A stretch of 35,488 nucleotides of DNA from Paenibacillus sp. J2TS4 (GCF_018403245.1 NZ_BOSH01000028.1:1-35488); one strand, 5' to 3'; positions 1 through 8,379 are shown, counted from the first letter of the stretch. Program-made: numbers and translations. Notes: a model not told the origin generated them from the letters alone.

Positions 1-136
1 CCTTAGTTTCACGTGGTTCGCTCCTTGATCTTTAGTCGCTGTTTTATATACTTCTACACGAGGGGCCGGAATTCCTTACCAGCACCAAAAAAAATATCTC
101 CCGTTGACGAGAGACCTAAGTAGTAACGAAAAAACA

Positions 137-159
137 TACTAAGTACGAAATAATATACT
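137..159 (+). promoter_or_regulatory. Putative promoter and operator of the HxlR gene
   Basis: A -10-like TATACT lies at 154-159. The spacer in front of it holds the 9-base near-palindrome TACTAAGTA (137-145), which resembles the TACT/AGTA half-sites bound by HxlR-family repressors such as YodB. The -35 region (131-136, AAAACA) is poor. Autoregulation by the downstream HxlR protein is an inference from this overlap. The first 130 bases of the window show nothing else I can support. Confidence 0.35.
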
Positions 160-220
160 GCTTCTACTTTCAGCTCCGTAATGTAATAATTGAGGATAAT
201 TAAGGGGGGCGCCAAGAAAA

Positions 221-562
221 ATGGAATTAAAGCAAAGGGAACATGTGAATAAGCGCGGAATTATTACTACGCTGCAAGTGATTGGCGGGAAGTGGAAGCC
301 GCTCATATTATTTATATTGCTGCATGAAGGAACAAAGCGATTTGGCGAGCTCAGGAAACTTTTGCCGGAGGTCACCCAAGGAATGCTGACGAATCAGCTT
401 CGCGAGCTGGAAGGGGATGGATTAATCACGAGAGTTATTTACAAAGAAATTCCTCCCAAAGTGGAATATTCGCTATCTGAATACGGCCGAACATTAGAGC
501 CTGTTCTTACCGTGATGTGTAAATGGGGGATGCTGCATATGGAAGACGAATCGGGAACGTGA
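221..562 (+). CDS. HxlR-family winged-helix transcriptional regulator
   Basis: A 113-residue protein, the usual length for HxlR/MarR-like winged-helix regulators. The family signature is clear: VIGGKWKPLILFILL near residues 21-35, then FGELRKLLPEVTQGMLTNQL (wing and recognition helix), and a closing Y-x-L-x-E-Y-G-R-x-L segment. Most characterised members (YodB, HypR, CatR) sense electrophiles or quinones through an N-terminal Cys. This protein has no Cys in the first 80 residues and only one near residue 101 (VMCKWG), so a redox role cannot be assumed. The start is supported by AAGGGGGGC about ten bases upstream. It stands alone: the next plus-strand gene is over 350 bases away. Target genes are unknown, and none of the usual targets (nitroreductase, azoreductase, short-chain dehydrogenase) is next to it. 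Confidence 0.9.
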   Translation: MELKQREHVNKRGIITTLQVIGGKWKPLILFILLHEGTKRFGELRKLLPEVTQGMLTNQLRELEGDGLITRVIYKEIPPKVEYSLSEYGRTLEPVLTVMCKWGMLHMEDESGT

Positions 563-567
563 TTTTT

Positions 568-618
568 TGAAATATAAGAAAGTATAAGTTTTGACCTTAT
601 ACCTGTTCTTATATTTCA
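568..618. repeat. Long AT-rich inverted repeat after the HxlR gene
   Basis: The arm at 568-588 (TGAAATATAAGAA then TATAAG) is matched by 596-618 (CTTATA then TTCTTATATTTCA), giving 13 plus 6 paired bases with a small internal asymmetry and a 7-base loop. It begins six bases after the HxlR stop codon. There is no T-run downstream on either strand, so it is either a weak terminator or 3' stabilising hairpin, or a protein-binding site. Confidence 0.55.
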
Positions 619-843
619 TCGGTAAACGCGCCTGTCCAAAGGACGGCGATAGCCGTTTATCCTTGGGGAGATAGTTAGCTTCGCAGGGAAAGATCGGGCG
701 ATAACAGACATCATAGGGAATTCTCATCGCTTCCGCGAAGAAATTTTTTGTAACAAACCTGGGAGGATACTCGCTTCCGGGTTTATTTGCCTTGAATATC
801 ATTTTGGATCGATGTATTGCAACTAAAATGATGGCCAGAGAGG
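619..843. other. Intergenic stretch without a recognisable gene
   Basis: Between the HxlR hairpin and the GntR promoter I see no frame with a ribosome binding site and no protein-family signal. A weak hairpin (AAACCTGG at about 757-764 against CCGGGTTT at about 776-783, with one G-T pair) is followed by ATTTGCC and may be the tail of a lost transcript. Confidence 0.4.
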
Positions 844-885
844 TTGACCAGAAAAAAACAAGTATGGTAGTATACTAGTATACTA
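844..885 (+). promoter_or_regulatory. Operon promoter overlapped by a double GntR/FCD-type operator
   Basis: A -35 TTGACC (844-849) and a -10 TAGTAT (868-873) are separated by 18 bases. The -10 lies inside a perfect 18-base palindrome (868-885), which contains two overlapping copies of TAGTATACTA (868-877 and 876-885). That decamer fits the FadR-subfamily GntR operator pattern t-N-G-T-N-N-A-C-N-a. Because it sits on the -10 just upstream of a GntR/FCD gene, autorepression of the whole operon is the likely reading. Confidence 0.7.
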
Positions 886-918
886 GTTGAACAAGTGAAG
901 TGAAGGGTGTGTCAGTAC

Positions 919-1608
919 ATGATTCTACAGTCGCGACAAGGTTCTACCCGAGATTATGTGTATGGAATTGTGAAGAAGAACATTCTTAGTCTGAAACTGG
1001 AGCCTGGTACGATGATTTCGGAGAAAGAGATTGGCGACAAACTGGAAGTAAGCCGAACGCCGACTCGGGAAGCGTTTATGAAACTGGCAGAAGAAGGCTT
1101 GATTGTCGTATATCCGCAGAAAGGATCGTTTGTGTCGCTCATAGATATCGATCAGGTGGAAGAAGCACGGTTTGTCCGTGAAAATATGGAGGTCGCTGTT
1201 CTCCGGATTGCCTGCAACACTTTTACAGAGCATGACATCGCGGAAATGGAAGCGCTTTTAGCAGAACAGCGTATCATCTCTGCCCAAGATAACAATTATG
1301 AGAAGATGCATGAGCTGGACGAGCAGTTTCATGAGACGTTTTTCAACAAGTGCGGCAAACAGCGTACCTGGTCTGTCATTCAACAAATGCTGTCGCAGTA
1401 CAAACGGTTTCGGAATTTGTTGTTGGCGGTGTACTTCGATTGGGAGATGATTATCGCTCAGCATACCCGCATCGTGGACAGCATCCGTGCCCGGGATCCC
1501 GATCAGGCGGAAGCCGCATTGCGGGAGCACGTCAAATCCCGCTTTGAAAAAGCGGAGCTGCTCGAGAAATATCCGAACTACTTTTTGAAGAATGATACCA
1601 CCTTGTAA
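919..1608 (+). CDS. GntR-family regulator, FadR/FCD subfamily
   Basis: A 229-residue repressor-type protein. The N-terminal winged helix contains SEKEIGDKLEVSRTPTREAF and LAEEGLIVVYPQKGSFV, the standard GntR DNA-binding signature. The C-terminal FCD domain is all-helical and carries the usual metal/ligand site: Asp and His in LDEQFHETFF, His in AQHTRIVDSI and His in LREHVKSRF. FCD regulators typically bind small carboxylates or sugar acids, which suits the enzymes downstream. I chose ATG 919 because GAAGGG at 902-907 precedes it. A GTG at 907 would add four residues but overlaps that motif. It is the first gene of the operon, 33 bases before the first permease, and its operator is the palindrome at 868-885. 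The ligand is unknown. Confidence 0.92.
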   Translation: MILQSRQGSTRDYVYGIVKKNILSLKLEPGTMISEKEIGDKLEVSRTPTREAFMKLAEEGLIVVYPQKGSFVSLIDIDQVEEARFVRENMEVAVLRIACNTFTEHDIAEMEALLAEQRIISAQDNNYEKMHELDEQFHETFFNKCGKQRTWSVIQQMLSQYKRFRNLLLAVYFDWEMIIAQHTRIVDSIRARDPDQAEAALREHVKSRFEKAELLEKYPNYFLKNDTTL

Positions 1609-1641
1609 CACGATACACTATGACACTAGAAGGGTGATGTT

Positions 1642-2523
1642 ATGATTTCGGGCTGGATTGATCGCAACATCCGCTACATTTTTTCCCTGCCCGCCGTCAT
1701 TTTCGTTGCATTAATGGTTGTTTTTCCATTGTGCTATACGGCGTGGCTCAGTTTGCACGAATGGAGTATGTCCGGCACGACCCCGCCGTTGTGGGTCGGC
1801 CTGGACAACTACATCAGCTTGATGGGCGATTCGCGATTCTGGCTATCGGCATGGCGTACGATTTACTTTTCGTTCGGCGTCATTATCGTTGAGACCGTGC
1901 TTGGTGTCGGATTGGCGGTTTTCCTCAACCGCAGCTTTCGTTTTAAAAATGTTGTGAAAACGCTATTTTTGTTGCCGATGGTATCGACTCCTGTTGCGAT
2001 TGCCATGGTATGGATGCTGATTTATGAACCGACGGTCGGATTTGCCAACTTCTTTCTTGGCAAATTGGGGATAGAACCGCAAGCTTGGCTGACCTCGTCG
2101 GATACCGTTATGCCGTCTCTCATGCTGGTCGACGTATGGGAATGGACACCGATGATTACACTGATCGTGCTCGCGGGAATGACGACGCTTCCAAGCGATC
2201 CGTATGAATCCGCCGTCGTGGATGGCGCATCGAAATGGCAGACGTTCTGGCACATTACGATTCCGATGCTGATGCCGACGATTATTGTGGCCATGCTGCT
2301 GCGCATGATTGATGCATTGAAGACGTTCGACTTGATTTATGCCACAACGCAGGGCGGACCGGGCAATTCGTCCGAGACGCTGAATACGTACGGATATTTG
2401 CTCGGTTTTAACTATTTCAAAGTCGGGATGGGCTCCGCACTGATTATAATGTTCCTGCTGCTCGTCGCACTGATCAGTTTGCTGTTTGTCTACGTAAGGA
2501 AAAAGGCAGGTGAGATGCTATGA
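1642..2523 (+). CDS. Carbohydrate ABC transporter permease (MalF/UgpA type)
   Basis: A 293-residue integral membrane protein with about six hydrophobic segments, the first at FSLPAVIFVALMVVFPLCY. The cytoplasmic EAA loop that docks the ATPase is seen as ESAVVDGASKWQTFWHITIP. Family: binding-protein-dependent transport inner membrane component, CUT1 class. The ATG is preceded by AGAAGGGTGATG. Its stop overlaps the start of the second permease by four bases, so the two are translationally coupled and likely form the heterodimeric channel. No ATPase gene is in the operon; CUT1 importers in Bacillota usually share one MsmX-type ATPase encoded elsewhere. The substrate is inferred only from context (sugar or sugar acid). 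Confidence 0.93.
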   Translation: MISGWIDRNIRYIFSLPAVIFVALMVVFPLCYTAWLSLHEWSMSGTTPPLWVGLDNYISLMGDSRFWLSAWRTIYFSFGVIIVETVLGVGLAVFLNRSFRFKNVVKTLFLLPMVSTPVAIAMVWMLIYEPTVGFANFFLGKLGIEPQAWLTSSDTVMPSLMLVDVWEWTPMITLIVLAGMTTLPSDPYESAVVDGASKWQTFWHITIPMLMPTIIVAMLLRMIDALKTFDLIYATTQGGPGNSSETLNTYGYLLGFNYFKVGMGSALIIMFLLLVALISLLFVYVRKKAGEML

Positions 2524-3359
2524 CAAGTGCAGTCGCAAACAAGAAACGGTCGCGCTTGCATACGTCTATCTTGTTCTATGTCAGTTTGCTGCTGATCCTG
2601 CTTGTTGTCTGCTTTCCGTTCCTATGGATGATTCTCGCGTCATTTAAAACTCAAGTCGATATTATGGCTACCGAGCGGTTTCTGTCGTTTACGCCAATTA
2701 TGGACAACTACAAGACGGTATTCAGCGAGTATGAGTTTGTGAAGCCCATCCTGAACAGCTTTATTGTCGGGCTGTCATCGACGCTTCTGTCGCTTCTGCT
2801 CGGATTGCCGGCGGCCTACTCGATCTCCCGTTATCGGCAAAACATGCTTGGCCTTGTGATCTTGATGGTCCGCTTTATACCGGGGATTACGTTCCTGATT
2901 CCATGGTACGTCATCTTCTCGAAGATGGGGCTGGTCGATACCCATTTCGCGTTGTCACTAAGTCATTTGCTGATCAACCTGCCTTTCATCATTTGGCTCA
3001 TGATCCCGTACTTTGATTCTTTACCGCGGGAATTGGAGGAAGCGGCGATTGTGGACGGCTCGTCGATATTGGGACTATTTCTACGAATTATTTTGCCGCT
3101 GTCGGTTCCCGGGATCATTACTGCGTCGCTCCTGTCGTTTATCTTTTCCTGGAACAACCTCGTCTTCTCTATGGCACTTGCTGGCGGGAATACGCAAACA
3201 TTGCCATTGGCGGTGTTCAATTTTATCTCGTATGCCGCCATTGACTGGGGTGCTTTGATGGCAGCAGCGGTGTTGATTACGGTTCCGATCCTTGTTATCT
3301 CGCTGCTCAGCCAACGGTTCATTATTCAAGGGCTTACGGCCGGAGCTGTCAAAGGTTAA
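2520..3359 (+). CDS. Carbohydrate ABC transporter permease (MalG/UgpE type)
   Basis: A 279-residue membrane protein, the second subunit of the CUT1 channel. The N-terminal helix is LLLILLVVCFPFLWMILASF. The EAA loop reads EEAAIVDGSSILGLFLRIIL, and the C-terminus LLSQRFIIQGLTAGAVKG is the typical MalG tail that contacts the nucleotide-binding subunit. The ATG lies inside the ATGA overlap with the preceding permease. It is followed after about 130 bases by the binding lipoprotein, in the common permease-permease-binding protein order of Paenibacillus. The transported compound cannot be read from the sequence. Confidence 0.93.
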   Translation: MTSAVANKKRSRLHTSILFYVSLLLILLVVCFPFLWMILASFKTQVDIMATERFLSFTPIMDNYKTVFSEYEFVKPILNSFIVGLSSTLLSLLLGLPAAYSISRYRQNMLGLVILMVRFIPGITFLIPWYVIFSKMGLVDTHFALSLSHLLINLPFIIWLMIPYFDSLPRELEEAAIVDGSSILGLFLRIILPLSVPGIITASLLSFIFSWNNLVFSMALAGGNTQTLPLAVFNFISYAAIDWGALMAAAVLITVPILVISLLSQRFIIQGLTAGAVKG

Positions 3360-3487
3360 GCGGGGTTGGAGCACTTGAAGGAGGTGATCCGCGGCAAACC
3401 AACACAATGAACCGCTTGCTTCATGTGGAACGACCGAATCAAAAAAGGGGACAACGACAAAATTTGAACGCTGGAGGGAACAACATC

Positions 3488-4828
3488 ATGCAATTATCCA
3501 TGTGGGGAAAACGTACGGCAGCAGCCGTTGCAACGATGATGCTGGCAGGTTCATTGGCCGCTTGCGGCAGCGGCGGAGTGAAAGACCCCGGCACGCAGCA
3601 AGGTGCCGGCGGGGATCCGGACAAGCCGTATGCAGGGACAGAAATCCGGTTCGTCATGGCCGTTCACCCGTGGCTCGATACGATCAAGACGATGCTGCCG
3701 GAATTTGAAGAGAAGACCGGTATCAAAGTGAAGGTGGAGTCGTTAAGCCAGGAGCAGACGAGCAACAAGCTGGCGGTCGAGCTATCTGCCAAAACTTCAT
3801 CGCTTGATGTCATGTTTATCCGTCCGTTGGATGAGACGAAGCTGTTTGCCAAAAACGGCTGGGTCGAGCCGCTCGATCCTTATGTAAGCCAGGACGAGGC
3901 ATTTGACTTGGATGACTTCATCCCATCCTCCCTGGATTCGTCCCGCTTCGACGGCAAATTGACAAGCTTGCCGATTACGACCGAGCGGGAAGTGCTGTAC
4001 TACCGCAAAGATTTATTCGAGCAAAAAGGCATTGCGGTGCCCAAAACGATGGAGGAGATGATGGCAGCAGCCGAGCAGTTGACCGATGCCAAAGCCGGCA
4101 TATACGGCTTCGTTGCACGCGGCCGAAAAAGCGTCGCCGTTACGCAGTTCTCTGGTTATTTGTACAGCTTTGGCGGTCAATTCCACGATGGCGACAAGGC
4201 CACTCTCAATACGCCGGAAGCAATGAAGGCGTACGAGTACTACGGCGGCATGCTGAACCAATTCGGGCCGCCCGGGGCGATCAACATGCACTGGACGGAA
4301 GCCGCCGCGGCGTTCGCGCAGGGCAAAGTGGCGATGTTTACGGACGCGGATGCTATTTACCTGAACGTGGCGGATCCATCGAAATCGACGGTCAGCGATC
4401 AGGTCGGCTATGCGATGTTCCCGGCAGGCCCGGCGGGTGCGAAGCCCTATAATGTCAGCTCCGGTGCGCTAGCGGTGAGCAGCTTCTCTAATAACAAAGA
4501 AGCGGCTGCCGAGTTTGTCAAATGGGCAACAAGCAAGGAAATCGTGCTAAAAACGCAAAAAGCGGGCAACCCGGGCGCACGTCAATCGGTTTGGAACAAC
4601 CCGGAATCGACGAAAGACTACCCGGAAGATCTCGTCAAAGTCATCAACGAAAGCACGAAAATCGGCGTCGGCATCGACCGTCCGCAAGTCATTGGCGTGG
4701 CAGAAGCCCGTGATATGATCAGCGGCCCGATTAGTGCGGCTATCGAGGGCAAGGACATTCAAAGCGCAGCAGACAAGGCACAAAAAGATTTCCAAGCGCT
4801 GATCGACAAAGAAAAAGCGTCCCAGTGA
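3488..4828 (+). CDS. Extracellular solute-binding lipoprotein, family 1 (sugar importer)
   Basis: A 446-residue lipoprotein that captures the substrate outside the membrane and delivers it to the two upstream permeases. I chose ATG 3488 because TGGAGGGA precedes it at the right distance and because the protein then opens with a clean lipoprotein signal: MWGKR, a hydrophobic stretch and the lipobox LAAC, with the Cys to be lipidated near residue 26. A longer frame from 3407 has no such signal at its front. The mature part is a periplasmic-binding-protein type 2 fold: MLPEFEEKTGIKVKVES, the SSLDVMFIRPLDE strand and SLPITTEREVLYYRKDLF are family landmarks. A short Gly/Asp/Pro-rich linker follows the Cys. 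It belongs to the GntR-controlled operon. Confidence 0.93.
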   Translation: MQLSMWGKRTAAAVATMMLAGSLAACGSGGVKDPGTQQGAGGDPDKPYAGTEIRFVMAVHPWLDTIKTMLPEFEEKTGIKVKVESLSQEQTSNKLAVELSAKTSSLDVMFIRPLDETKLFAKNGWVEPLDPYVSQDEAFDLDDFIPSSLDSSRFDGKLTSLPITTEREVLYYRKDLFEQKGIAVPKTMEEMMAAAEQLTDAKAGIYGFVARGRKSVAVTQFSGYLYSFGGQFHDGDKATLNTPEAMKAYEYYGGMLNQFGPPGAINMHWTEAAAAFAQGKVAMFTDADAIYLNVADPSKSTVSDQVGYAMFPAGPAGAKPYNVSSGALAVSSFSNNKEAAAEFVKWATSKEIVLKTQKAGNPGARQSVWNNPESTKDYPEDLVKVINESTKIGVGIDRPQVIGVAEARDMISGPISAAIEGKDIQSAADKAQKDFQALIDKEKASQ

Positions 4829-4836
4829 CGGATTTA

Positions 4837-4862
4837 GGGGCGGCAGCGCTAACTGCTGCCCC
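4837..4862 (+). terminator. Intercistronic hairpin, possible attenuator inside the operon
   Basis: GGCAGC and GCTGCC, extended by a GGGG/CCCC pairing with one bulged C, form a GC-rich stem nine bases after the binding-protein stop. The tail TCATTATTT is only mildly T-rich. Such hairpins often stabilise the transporter mRNA or lower read-through into downstream enzyme genes. It does not look strong enough to end the operon. Confidence 0.5.
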
Positions 4863-4892
4863 TCATTATTTCGGAGAAGGAAGGAAAGAGAG

Positions 4893-5765
4893 ATGGAAAC
4901 AATCGGATTTATTGGTTTGGGAAGGATGGGGAGTGGTATTTGCCACCAGTTGATCGGACATGGTTATCAGGTGGCGGTATACGATATCCATGCAGCCAGT
5001 CTGGAGCCATTTCAATCGAAAGCGACGATCGCTTCAAGTATCGAACAGCTCTTGCAGCACAGTGAGGTCATTTTCCTTTCTTTGCCAGGGTCCCCGCAAG
5101 TGGAGGAGATGATTGCCCAATTTCTATCGATCGGTGTCGCGGGCAGAACGATCGTCGACCTAAGCACAAGTTATCCGCTTTCTTCGCAGCAGCTTCATGA
5201 GCACGTTCACGCCGCTGGCGGGCAATTTGCCGACGCGTCGCTCACCGGAACGCCGAAGCACGCCGAAGAGGGCAGCCTGATCGTGACATTTGGCGGCGAT
5301 GAAGCAACGTTTGCGAAATGCGAGCCGATCATTGCGACGTTTGCTTCCCGTGGCGTGCATCATGTCGGCGGTCCGGGAGCAGGCAACATCGCGAAGCTCG
5401 TCAATAACTATTTGTCGATTATGTACATCTCGCTGTATGCTGAAATTTTCCCGCTTGCCGAGAAGATGGGATTCGATACGGGAAAATTGTTTGAAATCAT
5501 TGGACAAAGCGGCGTAAACTGTGCTATGTATCAGAGTAATGCAGCTAAAATCGTCAACCAAACGTATACACCTTCGTTTGCGCTGGATTTGGCGCTAAAA
5601 GACATCTCCTATGTGAAAAAATTGTTTGACGAGCATCAAATCCCGGCTTTCGTGCTGGATGGCGGGCTGAGCTTGCTTCGCATGGGGCATCTGAAGGGCT
5701 ACGGCGGCCATGATGTCTCGGAGATGGGGCGCGTAGTCCGCGAGATGATGGGAACCGGGGAATAA
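4893..5765 (+). CDS. Beta-hydroxyacid dehydrogenase, 3-hydroxyisobutyrate dehydrogenase family
   Basis: A 290-residue cytoplasmic NAD(P)-dependent dehydrogenase, the normal length for the HIBADH / tartronate semialdehyde reductase / threonate dehydrogenase family. The Rossmann motif is IGFIGLGRMGSG at residues 4-15. An Asp at residue 31, ending the second beta strand (VYDIH), favours NAD over NADP. The catalytic Lys is K168 in GAGNIAKLVNN, followed by the conserved Asn pair. The substrate-binding loop is unusual: the family normally has D-A-P-V-S-G-G, whereas here it is DASLTGT (residues 114-120), so a non-standard hydroxyacid is likely. GGAAGGAAAGAG precedes the ATG. The next gene starts 17 bases after the stop, which supports a single pathway. 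The exact substrate cannot be assigned. Confidence 0.88.
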   Translation: METIGFIGLGRMGSGICHQLIGHGYQVAVYDIHAASLEPFQSKATIASSIEQLLQHSEVIFLSLPGSPQVEEMIAQFLSIGVAGRTIVDLSTSYPLSSQQLHEHVHAAGGQFADASLTGTPKHAEEGSLIVTFGGDEATFAKCEPIIATFASRGVHHVGGPGAGNIAKLVNNYLSIMYISLYAEIFPLAEKMGFDTGKLFEIIGQSGVNCAMYQSNAAKIVNQTYTPSFALDLALKDISYVKKLFDEHQIPAFVLDGGLSLLRMGHLKGYGGHDVSEMGRVVREMMGTGE

Positions 5766-5782
5766 GAGAAGGAGCGATAGGG

Positions 5783-7066
5783 ATGAAACAAGCGTTGCAA
5801 CCTGGGGAACTGCAACAATTCTATGTCGATCATTTGAAGCGGGTACTGTTGCCGTTCTGGTTGAAATCGACGGATACGGAAGATGGAGGCTTTTTCAATT
5901 GTTATGACAATACAGGGTCACAGCTTGTGTCGACGGACAAATATACGTGGTCGCAAGGACGGTTCGTCTGGATGTACGCCAAGCTGGCTTCGATGAAAGG
6001 GGATACGTTCACCGAAGTGGAGCGCGCGCAGTTTCTCGGGCTTGCCGGACAAGGTGCGGCATTTTTGATGAAGCACTGCTTGCTGCCAAACGGTAACTGT
6101 ACGTTTGTTATGGACAAGAAAGGAGCGCCCAAGCTCGTTCCTCCCAACGATCGATACGATTCCAGCGTATTTGCGGATTGCTTTGTCGTAGCTGGTTTGT
6201 CCAAATACGCCCTGGAGTCCGGGGACGAAGCAAGCATCCGGTTTGCCCGTTCGTTGTACGGCTCGATTGTAGAACGCATTCGCAGCGGCAATTATGAGAT
6301 GGCTCCTTACCCAACGCCGGAAGGCTACAAGTCGCACAACATCCCGATGATTTTGCTCAATGTGACGCAAGAGCTGTTGGAAGCTGAGGAACGATTCTCA
6401 CATGCGGAGGCCGATATCGAATCGCTTCGCAGCAATATGCACGGGTTTCTGCAAGAAATTATGGAACAGTTTCGTCAGGAAGACGGCGTTGTGCAGGAAA
6501 TGATCAGTACGGCGAATGCGCGTGTGGACACACTGCTCGGACGCTACTGCAATCCCGGGCACACCATTGAAGATATGTGGTTCGTTATTCATGCGGCGCG
6601 CAAGCTGGGCGTTCTGGACCATTACGGCGTCAAAGCATGCGAGACGACCCAAAAAATGATCGAGATCGGCTGGGATTCCGACCAAGGCGGCTTGCTGCTG
6701 TTCGTCGATCGCGACGGCGGCCAGCCGCGTGGGTCGCTCACCGGTATTGAGCAGACCGCGATGGCGCAGCAGGTGTCCAACAATTGGGACAACAAGCTGT
6801 GGTGGCCGCATTCCGAAGCGCTGTACACGACTCTGCTTTGCTACAGCATGACGGGCGACCAGGCTTTTCTCGACGATTATTGGAAAGTACACGACTATAC
6901 ATTCCGCACGTTCCCGAACCCGGACGAACAGGTGGGCGAATGGATCCAGATTCGGATGCGCAATGGCGAACCGATCAACAAAGTTGTCGCGCTGCCGGTC
7001 AAAGATCCGTATCACATTATTCGCAATGTCGTCTACATCGTGGAGCTGCTGCACGGAATGAAATGA
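5783..7066 (+). CDS. AGE-family sugar 2-epimerase/isomerase
   Basis: A 427-residue protein of the N-acylglucosamine 2-epimerase / mannose isomerase / cellobiose 2-epimerase superfamily, an (alpha/alpha)6 barrel. Recognisable landmarks are DGGFFNCYD (residues 34-42), TWSQGRFVWMYAKLA (55-69), CNPGHTIEDMW (256-266), KLWWPHSEAL (338-347) and DPYHIIRN (408-415). H260 and H411 correspond to the pair of catalytic histidines used for proton transfer at C2, with E263 and E345 as further pocket residues. AGE enzymes act on unphosphorylated aldoses or ketoses, which fits an ABC importer that brings in free sugar. Ribosome binding site GAAGGAGCGATAGGG. It lies between a hydroxyacid dehydrogenase and a LarA-like protein. 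The particular sugar is not determinable from sequence alone. Confidence 0.88.
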   Translation: MKQALQPGELQQFYVDHLKRVLLPFWLKSTDTEDGGFFNCYDNTGSQLVSTDKYTWSQGRFVWMYAKLASMKGDTFTEVERAQFLGLAGQGAAFLMKHCLLPNGNCTFVMDKKGAPKLVPPNDRYDSSVFADCFVVAGLSKYALESGDEASIRFARSLYGSIVERIRSGNYEMAPYPTPEGYKSHNIPMILLNVTQELLEAEERFSHAEADIESLRSNMHGFLQEIMEQFRQEDGVVQEMISTANARVDTLLGRYCNPGHTIEDMWFVIHAARKLGVLDHYGVKACETTQKMIEIGWDSDQGGLLLFVDRDGGQPRGSLTGIEQTAMAQQVSNNWDNKLWWPHSEALYTTLLCYSMTGDQAFLDDYWKVHDYTFRTFPNPDEQVGEWIQIRMRNGEPINKVVALPVKDPYHIIRNVVYIVELLHGMK

Positions 7067-7082
7067 GAGGCAGGTGTTGTGA

Positions 7083-8357
7083 ATGAGCATCATCCGCAAA
7101 CTGCTGGATCCGATTCCGGTCCCGGAGATGGTCCGGATTCGGCAGCGATTTGATGCGGCTGCTATCGCAGATCTTCCATCCCATATCCGACAGCAACTGC
7201 GAACGCCGGGTACGCTGAATCGCATTCAACCCGGTCAGCGTGTTGCTGTAGCGGTGGGAAGCAGAGGGATTCAGAATTTGGCGCTTATTGTGCGCACGAC
7301 GATGGATCAATTGAAAGCCGTTGGCGCACAGCCGTTTATAGTGCCTTGCATGGGCAGCCACGGCGGGGCGACCACAACGGGGCAAGTGGAGATTCTGCGC
7401 CAGTTGGGCATTACAGAAGAAGCGATGGGTGTACCGATTGCCGCTTCCATGGACGTCGTGCAGCTCGATATGCTGCCCAACGGGCTGCCGGTGTACGCGG
7501 ACCGGTACATGGCGGAGGAAGCAGACGCCATTGTCGTCATCAACCGGATCAAGCCGCATACGGCATTTCGCGGTCCGTACGAGAGCGGCGTCTTGAAGAT
7601 GGTCGCCATTGGCATCGGCAAGCAAAAAGGTGCCGAAGCGATTCATCAGATGGGCTTCAAGCATATGGCGGAAAACATGCCCCAAGCGGCGCGTCTGCTG
7701 ATGCGGAAGCTGCCGATCGTATTCGGACTGGCGATTGTTGAAAATGCGTATGATCAGACGTGCAGGCTGGAGGCACTGCCGGTGGAGCAGTTCGAATCAA
7801 GAGAGAAAGAACTGCTGGTCGAAGCGAAGGAACGGCTGCCGAAGCTGCTCATTCCGCAAGCCGATGTGCTGGTCATCGACTGGATCGGCAAAAATATTAG
7901 CGGCGACGGGATGGACCCGAACGTCACCGGGCGGTTTCCGACGAAGTATGCGTACGGCGGGCCGGATATAACGAAGATTGTAGCGCTGGACTTGACGCCA
8001 GAGTCCAAAGGAAATGCAGCCGGCATCGGCCTGTCGGATTTTACGACGAAATGTCTCGTCAGCAAAATGGACGCGGAAGCAACCTATGCAAACGGACTGA
8101 CCTCGACCGTCTGTTTGCCGTGCAACATCTCCACGACGCTGGATAACGATCTGCTGGCCATCAAGGCAGCGGTCAAGACGAGCAACATTCTCGATTACAA
8201 GACGTGCCGCTTGATGCGCATTCGCGATACGCTGCATTTGGGCGAGATGATGATCTCGACCGCACTGCTGGACGAAGCGCGCCGGCATCCGGACATTGAG
8301 GTGCTGTCCGATCCGTTCCCGCTCGCCTTTGATGCAGAAGGCACCTTGGATAAGTAG
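7083..8357 (+). CDS. LarA-like protein, lactate racemase N-terminal domain (DUF2088) family
   Basis: A 424-residue member of the nickel-pincer racemase/epimerase superfamily. Residues that line up with the LarA active site can be seen: R61 in VGSRG, H93 in MGSHGGATTTGQ, H159 in RIKPHTAFRG, K172 in GVLKMVAIGIGK (the LarA cofactor-anchoring Lys position) and H188. The LarA Asp three residues before the Arg is a Val here, so it is probably not a plain lactate racemase. Known LarA homologues interconvert various alpha-hydroxyacids, including sugar acids. Cofactor synthesis needs LarB, LarC and LarE, none of which is in this window. It is the last gene of the operon, 16 bases after the AGE gene. 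My alignment to LarA is by eye. An alpha-hydroxyacid epimerase role is inference. Confidence 0.8.
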   Translation: MSIIRKLLDPIPVPEMVRIRQRFDAAAIADLPSHIRQQLRTPGTLNRIQPGQRVAVAVGSRGIQNLALIVRTTMDQLKAVGAQPFIVPCMGSHGGATTTGQVEILRQLGITEEAMGVPIAASMDVVQLDMLPNGLPVYADRYMAEEADAIVVINRIKPHTAFRGPYESGVLKMVAIGIGKQKGAEAIHQMGFKHMAENMPQAARLLMRKLPIVFGLAIVENAYDQTCRLEALPVEQFESREKELLVEAKERLPKLLIPQADVLVIDWIGKNISGDGMDPNVTGRFPTKYAYGGPDITKIVALDLTPESKGNAAGIGLSDFTTKCLVSKMDAEATYANGLTSTVCLPCNISTTLDNDLLAIKAAVKTSNILDYKTCRLMRIRDTLHLGEMMISTALLDEARRHPDIEVLSDPFPLAFDAEGTLDK

Positions 8358-8379
8358 TCTGTCCTGGAGTTTGATCATA

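Noticed and set aside
494..802. A 102-codon minus-strand frame overlapping the end of the HxlR gene.
   Set aside because: It is antisense to the HxlR gene for part of its length, crosses the long inverted repeat and has no ribosome binding site.
6398..7225. Long antisense frames opposite the AGE and LarA-like genes (up to 275 codons).
   Set aside because: They are shadows of GC-rich coding sequence on the other strand. The plus-strand proteins have clear families and active-site motifs.
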